From positions 186,001 to 250,000 of the forward strand of contig PHBU01000011.1 in NCBI GenBank assembly GCA_002840685.1: a stretch of DNA of 64,000 bases, read 5' to 3'. Source of the DNA: Chloroflexi bacterium HGW-Chloroflexi-6 (GTDB lineage Bacteria > Chloroflexota > Anaerolineae > Anaerolineales > Villigracilaceae). The notes below the pieces were generated by a model. That model was given only the letters and a program-made list of their open reading frames with translations, searched no databases and was not told where the DNA came from. Position numbers and translations under genes: made by a program. Positions 29,301 through 36,287 of the stretch are shown here, piece after piece (position 1 is the stretch's first letter; the number at the start of each line of letters is the position of its first letter).

Positions 29301-30017
29301 GCGCAACAACTGACGCGCTATCTGGAAAAGTTCGGTATCAAGAATCAAATTCAGCCCATCGCACTCGAAGCCGTTGAGCAGGCTGCCCAAATTGCCCCGG
29401 ATGTGATCCTGGTACACTTGAACTTGCCCGACAAATCGGGACTGCAACTGCTGATGGAACTCAAGTCAGATCAACGCACCCGAAACATCCCGGTCATCGT
29501 GATGTCAGTCGATGAAAAACGCAGCCAGGCCATGGCATTGGGCGCGGCGGGTTACCTGGTGAAGCCGTTCACAGCGGCAGAGTTGCAAACGGAATTACAG
29601 CAGGCAGCAAGGATGGTTTCCCGGCTTGAACCAGTTTCGAAAACAGCGCCCGCCGTGTTGCTGGCCGATGATAACGAGATCATCCTGGAAGTGCTGGCTG
29701 ACTTTCTGCTCGCGCAAGGTTTTGCAGTGACCGCTGTGCGCAGTGGGTCGGAACTGCTTGAACGCATCGATAAAGTCCGCCCGGATATTTTACTGGTTGA
29801 TATCCAGATGCCAGAGATGGATGGGCTGGAGGTTATGCGCCGCATCCGGGCACATCCAGATGAACAGGTCCGGACAATTCCAATCATCGCCGTGACGGCC
29901 CTGGCGATGTCTGGCGACCGTGAACGCTGCTTGTCTGCAGGTGCGAATGAGTACCTGAGCAAACCATTGCATTTGGAAAAACTGGTTGAAACCATTCGAG
30001 AACTTTGCATGAAATAA
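26388..30017 (+). CDS. Hybrid sensor histidine kinase: REC-PAS x3-GAF-HisKA-HATPase-REC-REC
   Basis: 1209 residues, a paralogue of the protein at 577. The receiver has D55 and K105. Three PAS domains follow (about 132-255, 265-383, 390-503), then GAF (about 518-680), a coiled coil, HisKA (H725 in SHELRTP), HATPase_c (N844, GTGLGL 904-909) and two receivers. In the first C-terminal receiver the phospho-Asp position is His (H1010 in LVHLNLPD) and the acidic pair is E966-E967, so it cannot be phosphorylated in the usual way. The last receiver is intact (D1138 in VDIQMPEMDG, K1192). Unlike the paralogue it has no HPt domain, so its phosphate must go to another protein. The leader before the ATG matches the one at 577. 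Confidence 0.92.
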   Translation: MSNFNRILIVDDDANLRKTLSDILKVKGFIPSACETGKAALEQVAQEEFMLALIDLRLADISGLEVMRSIKESSPQTECILLTGHASQATAIEAINLGAYSYYQKPYDLDQLLLSIHHAVDKHQSEAALRESEERYRMLAENMSDTVWLMDMDLRTIYISPSVTRLRGFTLSEINAAPFDQLMTSDSLKRFLQLFAEIHEPEFLSSQKQQISKTIELELFKRDGSKFWSENTYVLIRNTEGRPVNILGTGRDITERQQAEETLRKSEIRFRKLIENAPGAITLLGTDGRLKFVSSSTERVMGYTPEETLGANPADYTHPDDLPMVIGVLQELLQNPGQQRTLQYRFKHKDGSWRWVESTISNLLQEPGIEALTFNFQDISERKKTEEALNLQATALNAAANAIVITDRNGAIQWINPAWTALTGYSAEESFGKTPRILKSGSQDENFYNIMWDTILSGQVWRKELVNRHKDGSLYTEDETITPVYDENSEITHFVAIKQDITARKQAEELTRRRVAELEVLYESSLNISRLLDPRQIAHTMTEILSQKLAWHHAAVRLYHPERKQVELLALHHPQVPFEAMPGEIERLQKSIQTSKIGLSGWVIEHGEAVLCPDVDADPRYLKTYPNIRSGVYVPMKLGERILGSISVESTELAAFQVDDLRLLSTMAAQAAIAFHQAQLYEQIQQHAAELEKRVEERTTDLQHANLELGRAARMKDEFLASMSHELRTPLTGILGLSESLQLNTYGDLSEKQLRILKNIEDSGRHLLELINDILDLSKIEAGKFDIQLEPCSLAGICQASLQITKGMTQAKRQNTSFSISPDSIVVRADARRLKQMLVNLLSNAVKFTQEDGSLGIDVQGDPNEHRVRITVWDTGIGIKPEDLSRLFQPFVQLDSSLSRQYAGTGLGLSLVQRLAELHGGSIELESQPGQGSRFTIILPWEIEITQPFARPDQIAQKLHRALTIEENEVNAQQLTRYLEKFGIKNQIQPIALEAVEQAAQIAPDVILVHLNLPDKSGLQLLMELKSDQRTRNIPVIVMSVDEKRSQAMALGAAGYLVKPFTAAELQTELQQAARMVSRLEPVSKTAPAVLLADDNEIILEVLADFLLAQGFAVTAVRSGSELLERIDKVRPDILLVDIQMPEMDGLEVMRRIRAHPDEQVRTIPIIAVTALAMSGDRERCLSAGANEYLSKPLHLEKLVETIRELCMK

Positions 30018-30065
30018 ATAAAACAAGCCCTCCTTGTTCCTGCCTGACCTGAGAAGAGGATTTTT

Positions 30066-31058
30066 ATGATTGACCAACCCAAAATTTTGATCGTGGACGA
30101 TGAATCCATCACCCGCCTTACCATCGAAGCTCTGCTTTCGAATGAAGACTATGATCTTCATTTTGCTAAAACCGGTACAGAGGGAATCGCGCTGGCCGCC
30201 CAGGTTCTGCCCGATATCATCCTTTTGGATGTGATGATGCCCGGCGTGAATGGCTTCGAAACCTGCAAACAGATCCGAAAAATGCCCAATCTGAGCGAAG
30301 TTCCGATCATCCTGATCACCGCACTAGATGATCGCGATTCCCGGCTTTTAGGCCTGAAAGCCGGGGCAGATGATTTTATTACCAAGCCCTTCGACATCCA
30401 TGAACTCCTGCTCCGTATTCAGAATATGGTTCGTCTCAATCGCTACCGGCTTCTGACCGAGCAGCGCCAGCAAATGGATCGTTTACACAGCGAACTGCTG
30501 ATCGCCTATGACAAAACCATTGAAGGCTGGTCACGCGCCCTCGACTTGCGTGACCGGGAAACCGAAGGCCACACCAGGCGGGTTACAGAAATAACCATCC
30601 AGCTCGCCCGAACAGCGGGTTTTGATGAAGAAGCCCTGAAGCATATCTGGCGCGGTGGGCTGTTACACGATGTTGGCAAGCTGGGCATCCCCGATTCGAT
30701 TCTGCTCAAATCAGGCAAACTCACTGAATCCGAATGGGAGATTATGCGCCAGCACCCTGTGTATGCCTACGAGTGGTTGTCACACATTGAATATTTACAG
30801 CCTGCGCTCGATATTCCCTACTGTCATCATGAAAAATGGGATGGGACCGGCTATCCGCGCGGGTTGAAAGGTGAAGAAATTCCTCTCGTTGCGCGGCTCT
30901 TCGCCATCGTCGATGTGTGGGACGCCCTGACTTCTGACCGCCCGTACCGCAAAGCCATTCCCCCTGATGAGGCGCTGAACTATATCAAGGCGCAGTCAGG
31001 TTCACATTTTGACCCGAAGATCGTCGAGATGTTTGTCAGCCAGATCACTTCAGCTTAG
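30066..31058 (+). CDS. REC/HD-GYP response regulator (c-di-GMP phosphodiesterase, RpfG type)
   Basis: 330 residues. The receiver (D55 in LLDVMMPG, K107) is followed by an HD-GYP domain (about 145-325) with H201-D202 in LLHDVGKLGIPD, H254-H255, and the GYP-type signature WDGTGYPRGL (258-267). HD-GYP proteins hydrolyse cyclic di-GMP, and RpfG is the model for a kinase-driven enzyme. All expected metal-binding residues appear present, so it should be active. It starts 48 nt after the second hybrid kinase and closes the signalling block before a strong terminator. It is thus the most likely output of that kinase: signal to c-di-GMP level, affecting motility, adhesion or polysaccharide. SD AGAGGA is just upstream. 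Confidence 0.93.
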   Translation: MIDQPKILIVDDESITRLTIEALLSNEDYDLHFAKTGTEGIALAAQVLPDIILLDVMMPGVNGFETCKQIRKMPNLSEVPIILITALDDRDSRLLGLKAGADDFITKPFDIHELLLRIQNMVRLNRYRLLTEQRQQMDRLHSELLIAYDKTIEGWSRALDLRDRETEGHTRRVTEITIQLARTAGFDEEALKHIWRGGLLHDVGKLGIPDSILLKSGKLTESEWEIMRQHPVYAYEWLSHIEYLQPALDIPYCHHEKWDGTGYPRGLKGEEIPLVARLFAIVDVWDALTSDRPYRKAIPPDEALNYIKAQSGSHFDPKIVEMFVSQITSA

Positions 31059-31088
31059 ACGTTCAAAAAAAACCAGGCTGCGGTTAAA

Positions 31089-31136
31089 AACCCCGGCTCC
31101 CAAACCGCTTAAAAAGCGATCTGGGAGCCGGTTTTG
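31089..31136 (+). terminator. Intrinsic terminator of the signalling cluster
   Basis: A GC-rich stem (CCGGCTCCCA at 31093-31102 with TGGGAGCCGG at 31122-31131) is flanked by A-run and TTTT. It lies between the convergent HD-GYP gene and ilvE. Confidence 0.82.
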
Positions 31137-31185
31137 ATTTGTGTCAATGGTTCAAAACACAAAACGCAAGCGCCAGGTTGATTGA

Positions 31186-32100
31186 CTACACGCCTACATT
31201 CCAGTGCGCGTACTTCTCGACCCGCCCGTGGACCACATCATCGAACAGTTTGCGCAGTTTGAGTGTAACCTCGCCCGGCTGGCCGTTGCCGACCTGCCGG
31301 AAATCAACCTTGGTAACGACTGTCACCTGGGCAGCGGTGCCGGTCAGGAACAGTTCTTCGCAAACGTAGGTTTCGGTGCGGTCGATCGAACGTTCGACCA
31401 CCGGGATCTTGAGTTCATCGCGCGCCAGCTCGAGCACGGTGCGGCGGGTGATACCCTCCAGGATATTGTCCGTAACCGGCGGGGTGACCAACACGCCATC
31501 CCGCACCATGAATACGTTCATGGCCGTGCCTTCCGAGATGTGTCCGTTCTGGTCGAGCACCAGGGCTTCGTCGAACCCGGCACGGATGGCGTCGGTCTTG
31601 ATCAGGGCCGAGTTGGCATAGGCCCCACTGATCTTGCCGCGCGCCGGAATGACATTGTCGTCGATCCGCCGCCAGGACGAGATGGTGACATGCGCCCCAT
31701 CCTCATTCTTGCCATAGGCCCCAAAGGGCGTGGCGAAAATGCTGACCTCGTCGCGCAGGTCGTGCAGGCGCACACCAATCCCGGCGTCGGCTTTGTAACA
31801 CAACGGGCGGACGTAGACATCCTGCTGCCAGTTGTCGGCGCGCAGCAGATCGAGCGTCACCTGGGTCAGGCTTTCGGGGGTATGCGGCAGTTCCATGCAC
31901 AACATCTTTGAGGAATGCAGGAAGCGTTTGAAGTGATCGAGCGGACGAAAAACGAACAGCTTTTTCTGGCTGTCGTTCCAATATCCGCGCAGGCCGCCAA
32001 ACGCGGCAGTGCCATAGTTCAGGCCGTGAGTGGCAATGCTGACTTTGGCATCGCCAAACGGAACAATCTTCCCCTCAAAATAAGCATGGGCTGTGTTCAT
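31186..32100 (-). CDS. ilvE: Branched-chain amino acid aminotransferase
   Basis: 304 residues, the usual length for class IV PLP aminotransferases. The likely PLP-binding Lys is K156 in ARGKISGAYANSAL. Other family motifs are GLNYGTAAFGGLRGYW (26-41), ISEGTAMNVFMV (188-199) and FLTGTAAQVT (251-260). It transfers the amino group between glutamate and the 2-oxo acids of valine, leucine and isoleucine. SD GAGGTGA precedes the ATG, and a TATAAT lies on the minus strand at 32131-32136. It is divergent from the ArsR pair; no other branched-chain gene is in view. Confidence 0.94.
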   Translation of the reverse strand: MNTAHAYFEGKIVPFGDAKVSIATHGLNYGTAAFGGLRGYWNDSQKKLFVFRPLDHFKRFLHSSKMLCMELPHTPESLTQVTLDLLRADNWQQDVYVRPLCYKADAGIGVRLHDLRDEVSIFATPFGAYGKNEDGAHVTISSWRRIDDNVIPARGKISGAYANSALIKTDAIRAGFDEALVLDQNGHISEGTAMNVFMVRDGVLVTPPVTDNILEGITRRTVLELARDELKIPVVERSIDRTETYVCEELFLTGTAAQVTVVTKVDFRQVGNGQPGEVTLKLRKLFDDVVHGRVEKYAHWNVGV

Positions 32101-32201
32101 GGTTCACCTCGTAGTTGGAATCTTTGAAACATTATACCTATAATTCCTGGCTGCTTGTCGATTTGTATCCCGCGCAACCAAAATCAAATATCCGTTTCCC
32201 C

Positions 32202-32250
32202 TTGACAAAATTGGCGGATCGCGTAAAATCAATTCGATAAACATCGAATT
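32202..32250 (+). promoter_or_regulatory. Promoter and palindromic operator of the ArsR-DUF2087 pair
   Basis: TTGACA (32202-32207) and TAAAAT (32224-32229) are 16 bp apart, a good sigma-70-like promoter. Directly after the -10 box, AATTCGAT (32231-32238) and ATCGAATT (32243-32250) form a perfect 8-bp inverted repeat with a 4-nt spacer, covering the expected transcription start. This is the normal place and form for an ArsR autorepression site. Binding is inferred. Confidence 0.75.
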
Positions 32251-32273
32251 AGTTAGACGAAAGTAGGTTTACC

Positions 32274-32837
32274 ATGGAACAAGATAAAATGCTCGACTTT
32301 GTAAAAGCCCTCGGTCACGCCGACCGCTTGCGTGTGATCGGCGTCCTCACCAAAGCCCCCGCCAACATCAAGCAAGTGGCCGAGGCCCTCAACATCCCCT
32401 TTCGAGATGCGATGAATCACCTCGCCTTTTTGGAACACATCGGCGCGGTGCGCGCCCAGCCTGCCGAAAACAAGCAGGATGCGATCTACGAGCTCGACAC
32501 CAACAACCTCGAAAATGCGGCCCGCAAACAGTTTGAAGGCCAGCGCCAGAGCTATGAACCGGCCCCCAACCTCGACGAGAAAGCGCGCAAGGTGCTCAAA
32601 GCCTACCTGAACGCCGACGGCAGCATCCGCCAGTTGCCGCTCCAGCCGGGGAAATTGCAGGTCATCCTCGATTATCTGCTGCAATCCTTCAGCCCGGGTG
32701 TGATCTACACCGAAAAAGAAGTCAACATGATCTTGCGCCGCTTCAACGAGGATGTTTCCGGTCTGCGCCGCGATCTGATCGACCGCGGGATGATGCAGCG
32801 CAAAAGTGACGGCTCGCAGTACTGGAGGCCCGAATGA
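32274..32837 (+). CDS. ArsR-type regulator with DUF2087 domain (first copy)
   Basis: 187 residues. A winged helix-turn-helix of ArsR type occupies about 1-75 (FVKALGHADRLRVIGVL), and a C-terminal DUF2087 domain about 110-187 (QSFSPGVIYTEKEVNMILRRF). The same architecture is repeated in the next gene, with which it overlaps by 4 nt (ATGA). The classic CxC metal motif of metal sensors is absent, so the inducer is not obviously a metal. A strong promoter with a palindrome lies upstream, which suggests autoregulation by one or both proteins. Confidence 0.88.
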   Translation: MEQDKMLDFVKALGHADRLRVIGVLTKAPANIKQVAEALNIPFRDAMNHLAFLEHIGAVRAQPAENKQDAIYELDTNNLENAARKQFEGQRQSYEPAPNLDEKARKVLKAYLNADGSIRQLPLQPGKLQVILDYLLQSFSPGVIYTEKEVNMILRRFNEDVSGLRRDLIDRGMMQRKSDGSQYWRPE

Positions 32838-33397
32838 GCGACAACGCCGACCTGGTCGAACTCTTCAAAGCCCTGGCCGACGCCAACCGCCTGAAAATCG
32901 TCGGGTTGTTATCCCACCAGCCTTACAGCGGCGAAGAATTGGCCGCCATGCTGGGGCTGAAAGCCTCGACCGTCTCACACCACCTTTCGAAGCTCTCGAA
33001 GGCCGGGCTGGTCTCTGCCAAAGCCGAAGGCTACTACAGCGTCTACCATCTCAACGAGCAGGCACTGCAGGCGACCACCCAGCGCATCTTCTCAACCGAG
33101 CAGGCAGCCGCCTCGATCAAGGATGTCGATCTGGACGCCTACGACCGCAAAGTGCTGGCGGACTATTCCCTGCCGGATGGCCGGCTGAAGACTCTCCCGG
33201 CCCAGCGTAAAAAGCTGGATGCTGTCTTGCGTTATCTGGTCAAATCCTTCAGCCCGGGCGTTCGCTACTCGGAAAAGGAAGTCAACGAGATCCTGGCGCG
33301 TTTCCACCCCGACACCGCCTCCCTGCGCCGCGAGTTGGTCGGCAGCAAGCTGATGGAGCGCGAAGGCGGCGGAGGCGAATACTGGCGTGTGGAATAA
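32834..33397 (+). CDS. ArsR-type regulator with DUF2087 domain (second copy)
   Basis: 187 residues, same length and domain order as the preceding protein. The ArsR helix-turn-helix (LFKALADANRLKIVGLLSHQ; KASTVSHHLSKLSKAGL) is closer to the family consensus than in the first copy. The DUF2087 region (KSFSPGVRYSEKEVNEILARF) is strongly conserved between the two. The tandem arrangement with coupled translation suggests a heterodimer or a duplicated regulator. No cysteine metal-binding pair is seen in the recognition helix. Target genes other than the operon itself cannot be deduced; ilvE shares the intergenic region. Confidence 0.9.
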   Translation: MSDNADLVELFKALADANRLKIVGLLSHQPYSGEELAAMLGLKASTVSHHLSKLSKAGLVSAKAEGYYSVYHLNEQALQATTQRIFSTEQAAASIKDVDLDAYDRKVLADYSLPDGRLKTLPAQRKKLDAVLRYLVKSFSPGVRYSEKEVNEILARFHPDTASLRRELVGSKLMEREGGGGEYWRVE

Positions 33398-33402
33398 AAA
33401 AA

Positions 33403-33446
33403 ACAGAAAGTGGAAAGTAGTTTTTTAGCTACTTTCCACTTTCTGT
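33403..33446 (-). terminator. Intrinsic terminator of the macrodomain-TrmH-DUF711 operon
   Basis: A perfect 18-bp inverted repeat (33403-33420 with 33429-33446) with an 8-nt loop is followed on the minus strand by a run of eight T. It lies 18 bp after the DUF711 stop and 5 bp after the convergent regulator stop, so it may act in both directions. Confidence 0.85.
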
Positions 33447-33464
33447 TTCTGTAGATGACGAAAA

Positions 33465-34682
33465 CTATCCGCGAGCTTTTAGGTTAAACCGTTCATCCGA
33501 AGCGAAGAATCCGTTCAGGCCTTCGCTTTCGAGGGCCATCACCCGGCTCGGGGCAAAGTAGTCGAAATCGAAATTGACCTCGTCCCCAGCCTTTTTACCG
33601 GGGATCGGCATCAGGCGCGCGGTCAGCGGCTTGTTCAGGCGCAGTGAGATCGCCGCAATATCCAGCAGCAGGGCCGAGATCTGCTCGGCAGTCACATCGC
33701 CGGGCAGCGGAATGGTGTCCAGCCCGGTGCCGCAAACGGTGGAGTACATCAGCAGGTCTTTGACGGTCAAAACGCCTTCAGCAGCGCGTTTTGCAAAGGT
33801 CGAATCTTCGAGAGCCGGCATCATCAGGCCGTTGAAACCAACCCGCAGGTAATCGGCGCGATCCATGGCTTCGGTGATGAAGGCCGCCGCCGCCAGCGAA
33901 CCGTGCAAACCGACCCGCGGAACACCCAGGCGCTCGAAAGCCGTCCCCAACGAACGCCCTTCTTCGGGGAAAGGCGCCAGCGAGAAATCCATCCCGCCGA
34001 ATTTGATCGAGAACTGGTATTTGAGCACGTTGGCCACATTCACCAACCGCGCGGCGTTCTGGGTCATCGCGGAGGCCAGCCCCTTGCGGGCTTCTTCGAG
34101 GTTTGCCGCGTTCTCAAAGGCATCCACCGCCAGGTCGGCGGATTCGAGCGCCAGCGCAAAGGAGGTGCCGTCGCCTTCGTGGTAGGCGGCCGGGAAGAAT
34201 GGCCCGCCCGGCCCAACGTTGGCCAGCACCGTAAAGCGCAGGTTGGCAAAGCCATCCGGCTTGAGATCGCGGTTGCGTAAAATGATCTCGGAGCAGGCCC
34301 GAATGGCCGGCAGGGAGATCCCCTTTTGGGCTGTCGCAATTTCGCCGGAGAAGAAGATGTTCTCGGAGAGCATCAACGAATCGGGGATCAGCTCGTAACT
34401 TTCAAAGACTTCCGGCAAGGCCGGGCCAAGCGAAGCGTAGGTAATGCCCTGGGCTTTGATGGCCGCCGAGAGTTTCTGGGTCATGCGCATCGTCAGGCCG
34501 ATCAGCGGCTCGGTCAGGATGACCGGAAAAGGCACGCTGGCAACCCGCGTGGTCTGGACTTCAAAGCCCTCGGCCTCGTAGGCTCTTTTGGCTTCGGCCA
34601 GAAAGCGCCCGGCCTCCTGCATTTTTTCATCATTGATGGGCCAACCGGGGTTGAAGAAGTAAGTGATCGAACGAATTTTCAT
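33465..34682 (-). CDS. DUF711 family protein
   Basis: 405 residues, full length for the DUF711 (PFL-like, UPF0210-related) family. It begins MKIRSITYFFNPGWP and contains the family segments GPGGPFFPAAYHEGD and CGTGLDTIPLPGD. The biochemical function of this family is not established; the fold is related to glycyl-radical-type barrels, but no glycyl radical motif is seen. SD GGAG lies 10 nt upstream of the ATG. It starts 23 nt after the TrmH-family gene and is the last gene of a three-gene minus-strand operon closed by the terminator at 33403-33446. Confidence 0.87.
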   Translation of the reverse strand: MKIRSITYFFNPGWPINDEKMQEAGRFLAEAKRAYEAEGFEVQTTRVASVPFPVILTEPLIGLTMRMTQKLSAAIKAQGITYASLGPALPEVFESYELIPDSLMLSENIFFSGEIATAQKGISLPAIRACSEIILRNRDLKPDGFANLRFTVLANVGPGGPFFPAAYHEGDGTSFALALESADLAVDAFENAANLEEARKGLASAMTQNAARLVNVANVLKYQFSIKFGGMDFSLAPFPEEGRSLGTAFERLGVPRVGLHGSLAAAAFITEAMDRADYLRVGFNGLMMPALEDSTFAKRAAEGVLTVKDLLMYSTVCGTGLDTIPLPGDVTAEQISALLLDIAAISLRLNKPLTARLMPIPGKKAGDEVNFDFDYFAPSRVMALESEGLNGFFASDERFNLKARG

Positions 34683-34705
34683 AAGAGTGCTCCGGGTAAC
34701 AAAAA

Positions 34706-35473
34706 TTAACTTCTCTGCCGTACCACTTCGAACATCAGCACCGAACCGGCCACCGCCGCATTCAGCGATTCCATTTTGCCGGGCATCGGAACGATCACAT
34801 TCTGGCTTGCCAATGCGCGGGTTTCGGGGCTGGCCCCTTCGGCTTCGTTGCCCACCACCAGCACCAGCGCGGATTTAAAATCGGCCTGCCAGCACGGGAT
34901 GGCGTTCTCGGTCTCTGCCAAGTATACAGGAGTTTTGCCCAATCTGGCGCGGATCTCTTCCCAACTGGCACGCTCGATCGGCAAACGGAAGTGCGCGCCC
35001 ATGCCGGCCCGCACCACTTTCGGCGCAAACGGGTCGGTTGTTTCGGGCGGGATCAGCACCGAATCAACCCCGGCGGCCTGGGCGCTGCGCAGCAACGTCC
35101 CCAGGTTGCCAGGGTCGCGGATCTGGTCGAGGATCAGGGTGAAGGTGGGCTGAGGCGGCGCAGGCAGCACGGACAGTTCCATCACGGCCAGAATGCCCTG
35201 GCTGGTTTCGGTCTCGCTGACCGAGTCGAACAGGGCCGCTTCGACCGATTCGAGCTCGACCCCGGCCCGCGCCAGCGCTTCGAGAGCCTGCGACGAGCGG
35301 CCGCTTAATCCCTGGGCATACAACACAAAGCGGATCGGCCAGCCGGAGGCCAGGGCTTCCTCGACCAGGCGCGCGCCTTCAGCCAGAAATGCGCCCGCTT
35401 CGCGGCGTTCCTTGGGCCGGCCCGCCAGAGCGCGGACAAGTTTGAGTTTGGGGTTTTGGGCGGAGGTGATCAT
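34706..35473 (-). CDS. TrmH/SpoU family RNA 2'-O-methyltransferase
   Basis: 255 residues. An N-terminal substrate-binding part (ITSAQNPKLKLVRAL, FLAEGARLVEEAL) is followed by a SPOUT domain with all three motifs: DQIRDPGNLGTLLRSA, LVVGNEAEGAS and MPGKMESLNAAVAGSVLMFE. It uses S-adenosylmethionine to methylate ribose 2'-OH in rRNA or tRNA; 23S rRNA is the likely target for this subtype, but the nucleotide cannot be told. It lies between the macrodomain gene and DUF711 on the same strand. A palindrome (AAACCTGACAGGTTT, 35481-35495) sits just upstream of its ATG. Confidence 0.92.
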   Translation of the reverse strand: MITSAQNPKLKLVRALAGRPKERREAGAFLAEGARLVEEALASGWPIRFVLYAQGLSGRSSQALEALARAGVELESVEAALFDSVSETETSQGILAVMELSVLPAPPQPTFTLILDQIRDPGNLGTLLRSAQAAGVDSVLIPPETTDPFAPKVVRAGMGAHFRLPIERASWEEIRARLGKTPVYLAETENAIPCWQADFKSALVLVVGNEAEGASPETRALASQNVIVPMPGKMESLNAAVAGSVLMFEVVRQRS

Positions 35474-35480
35474 GGTTTTT

Positions 35481-35575
35481 AAACCTGACAGGTTTTACAA
35501 GGTTCTTGCCCGGCAAAATAGCCTGCGGCGCATTGAGAATTGGCTGTCAAAAGCACCGGGAAACCTGTCAGGTTT
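35481..35575. repeat. 95-bp element with palindromic inverted ends (copy 1)
   Basis: AAACCTGACAGGTTT (35481-35495) and its reverse complement AAACCTGTCAGGTTT (35561-35575) bound 65 bp of unrelated sequence. Each end is itself a palindrome around a central base. The right end supplies the stop codon of the macrodomain gene. The same paired termini, 96 bp end to end, recur at 63380-63475, and a related 95-bp structure lies at 58922-59016. Confidence 0.7.
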
Positions 35576-36119
35576 CCCAGGCGGTCAGAAAAACATCGAG
35601 GGTCGGTTGGTCAAAGAGCACCAGACGGACCTGCTTGAGCGGGGAATCGGCCTGGGAGGCGAAAAAGGCTTCGATCGTGGAGAAAATGATCAGCGCGGCG
35701 CGTTCCTTCGGAAAGCCGAAAATGCCGGTCGAAATGGCGGGCAGGCTCAGGCTGGAAAGTCCCAGGCGCGCGGCAACGGAAAGTGCCCCTCGCACCGCAT
35801 CCGCCAGTTTGGCGTCTTCGTTCCCCTCGCCCCAGACCGGTCCAACCGCGTGCAGAACGTAGCGGCAGGGCAGGTTGCCAGCGCCGGTCACGGCCGGTTC
35901 ACTGCAAGTGACCGGGCCATTTTCTTTTACCCAGGCATCGCTTTCGCGCTGGATGCTTTCGCCGCCGCGCTTCGAGATCGCTCGGGCCACCCCGCCGCCG
36001 TGCCGCAGGTGTGAGTTGGCAGCGTTGACGATCGCGCCCACGGTTTCAGTGGTAATGTCACCCTGCACCAGTTGCAAAAGATGCCCAGAAAAATCGCGTT
36101 CGCGCAAGACGGTATTCAT
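35568..36119 (-). CDS. Macrodomain protein (ADP-ribose / O-acetyl-ADP-ribose deacetylase type)
   Basis: 183 residues forming one macrodomain of the MacroD/YmdB type: VQGDITTETVGAIVNAANSHL with the conserved Asn in NAAN, HGGGVARAISKRGG, GAGNLPCRYVLHAVGPVW and SLPAISTGIFGFP. Such proteins bind ADP-ribose and commonly hydrolyse O-acetyl-ADP-ribose or remove mono-ADP-ribose from proteins. It is the first gene of the minus-strand operon with the TrmH-type enzyme and DUF711. Its last codons and stop lie within the right end of the 95-bp repeat, so the present C-terminus may have been set by insertion of that element. Confidence 0.92.
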   Translation of the reverse strand: MNTVLRERDFSGHLLQLVQGDITTETVGAIVNAANSHLRHGGGVARAISKRGGESIQRESDAWVKENGPVTCSEPAVTGAGNLPCRYVLHAVGPVWGEGNEDAKLADAVRGALSVAARLGLSSLSLPAISTGIFGFPKERAALIIFSTIEAFFASQADSPLKQVRLVLFDQPTLDVFLTAWET

Positions 36120-36287
36120 AGGACTATTTTACGCCATAATCGGCCGCGAGCATCAAAGGCTTTTTGATGCAAGTTTCACGAAAAGAGCGGTGTAAATATT
36201 CGTGTCTGTTTTTCATTCGTTCCTGCAATCGTAGACAGGCCAGGAACATGGTATATTCACTCAAATTTTTGAACACCCGGAGCTCTC

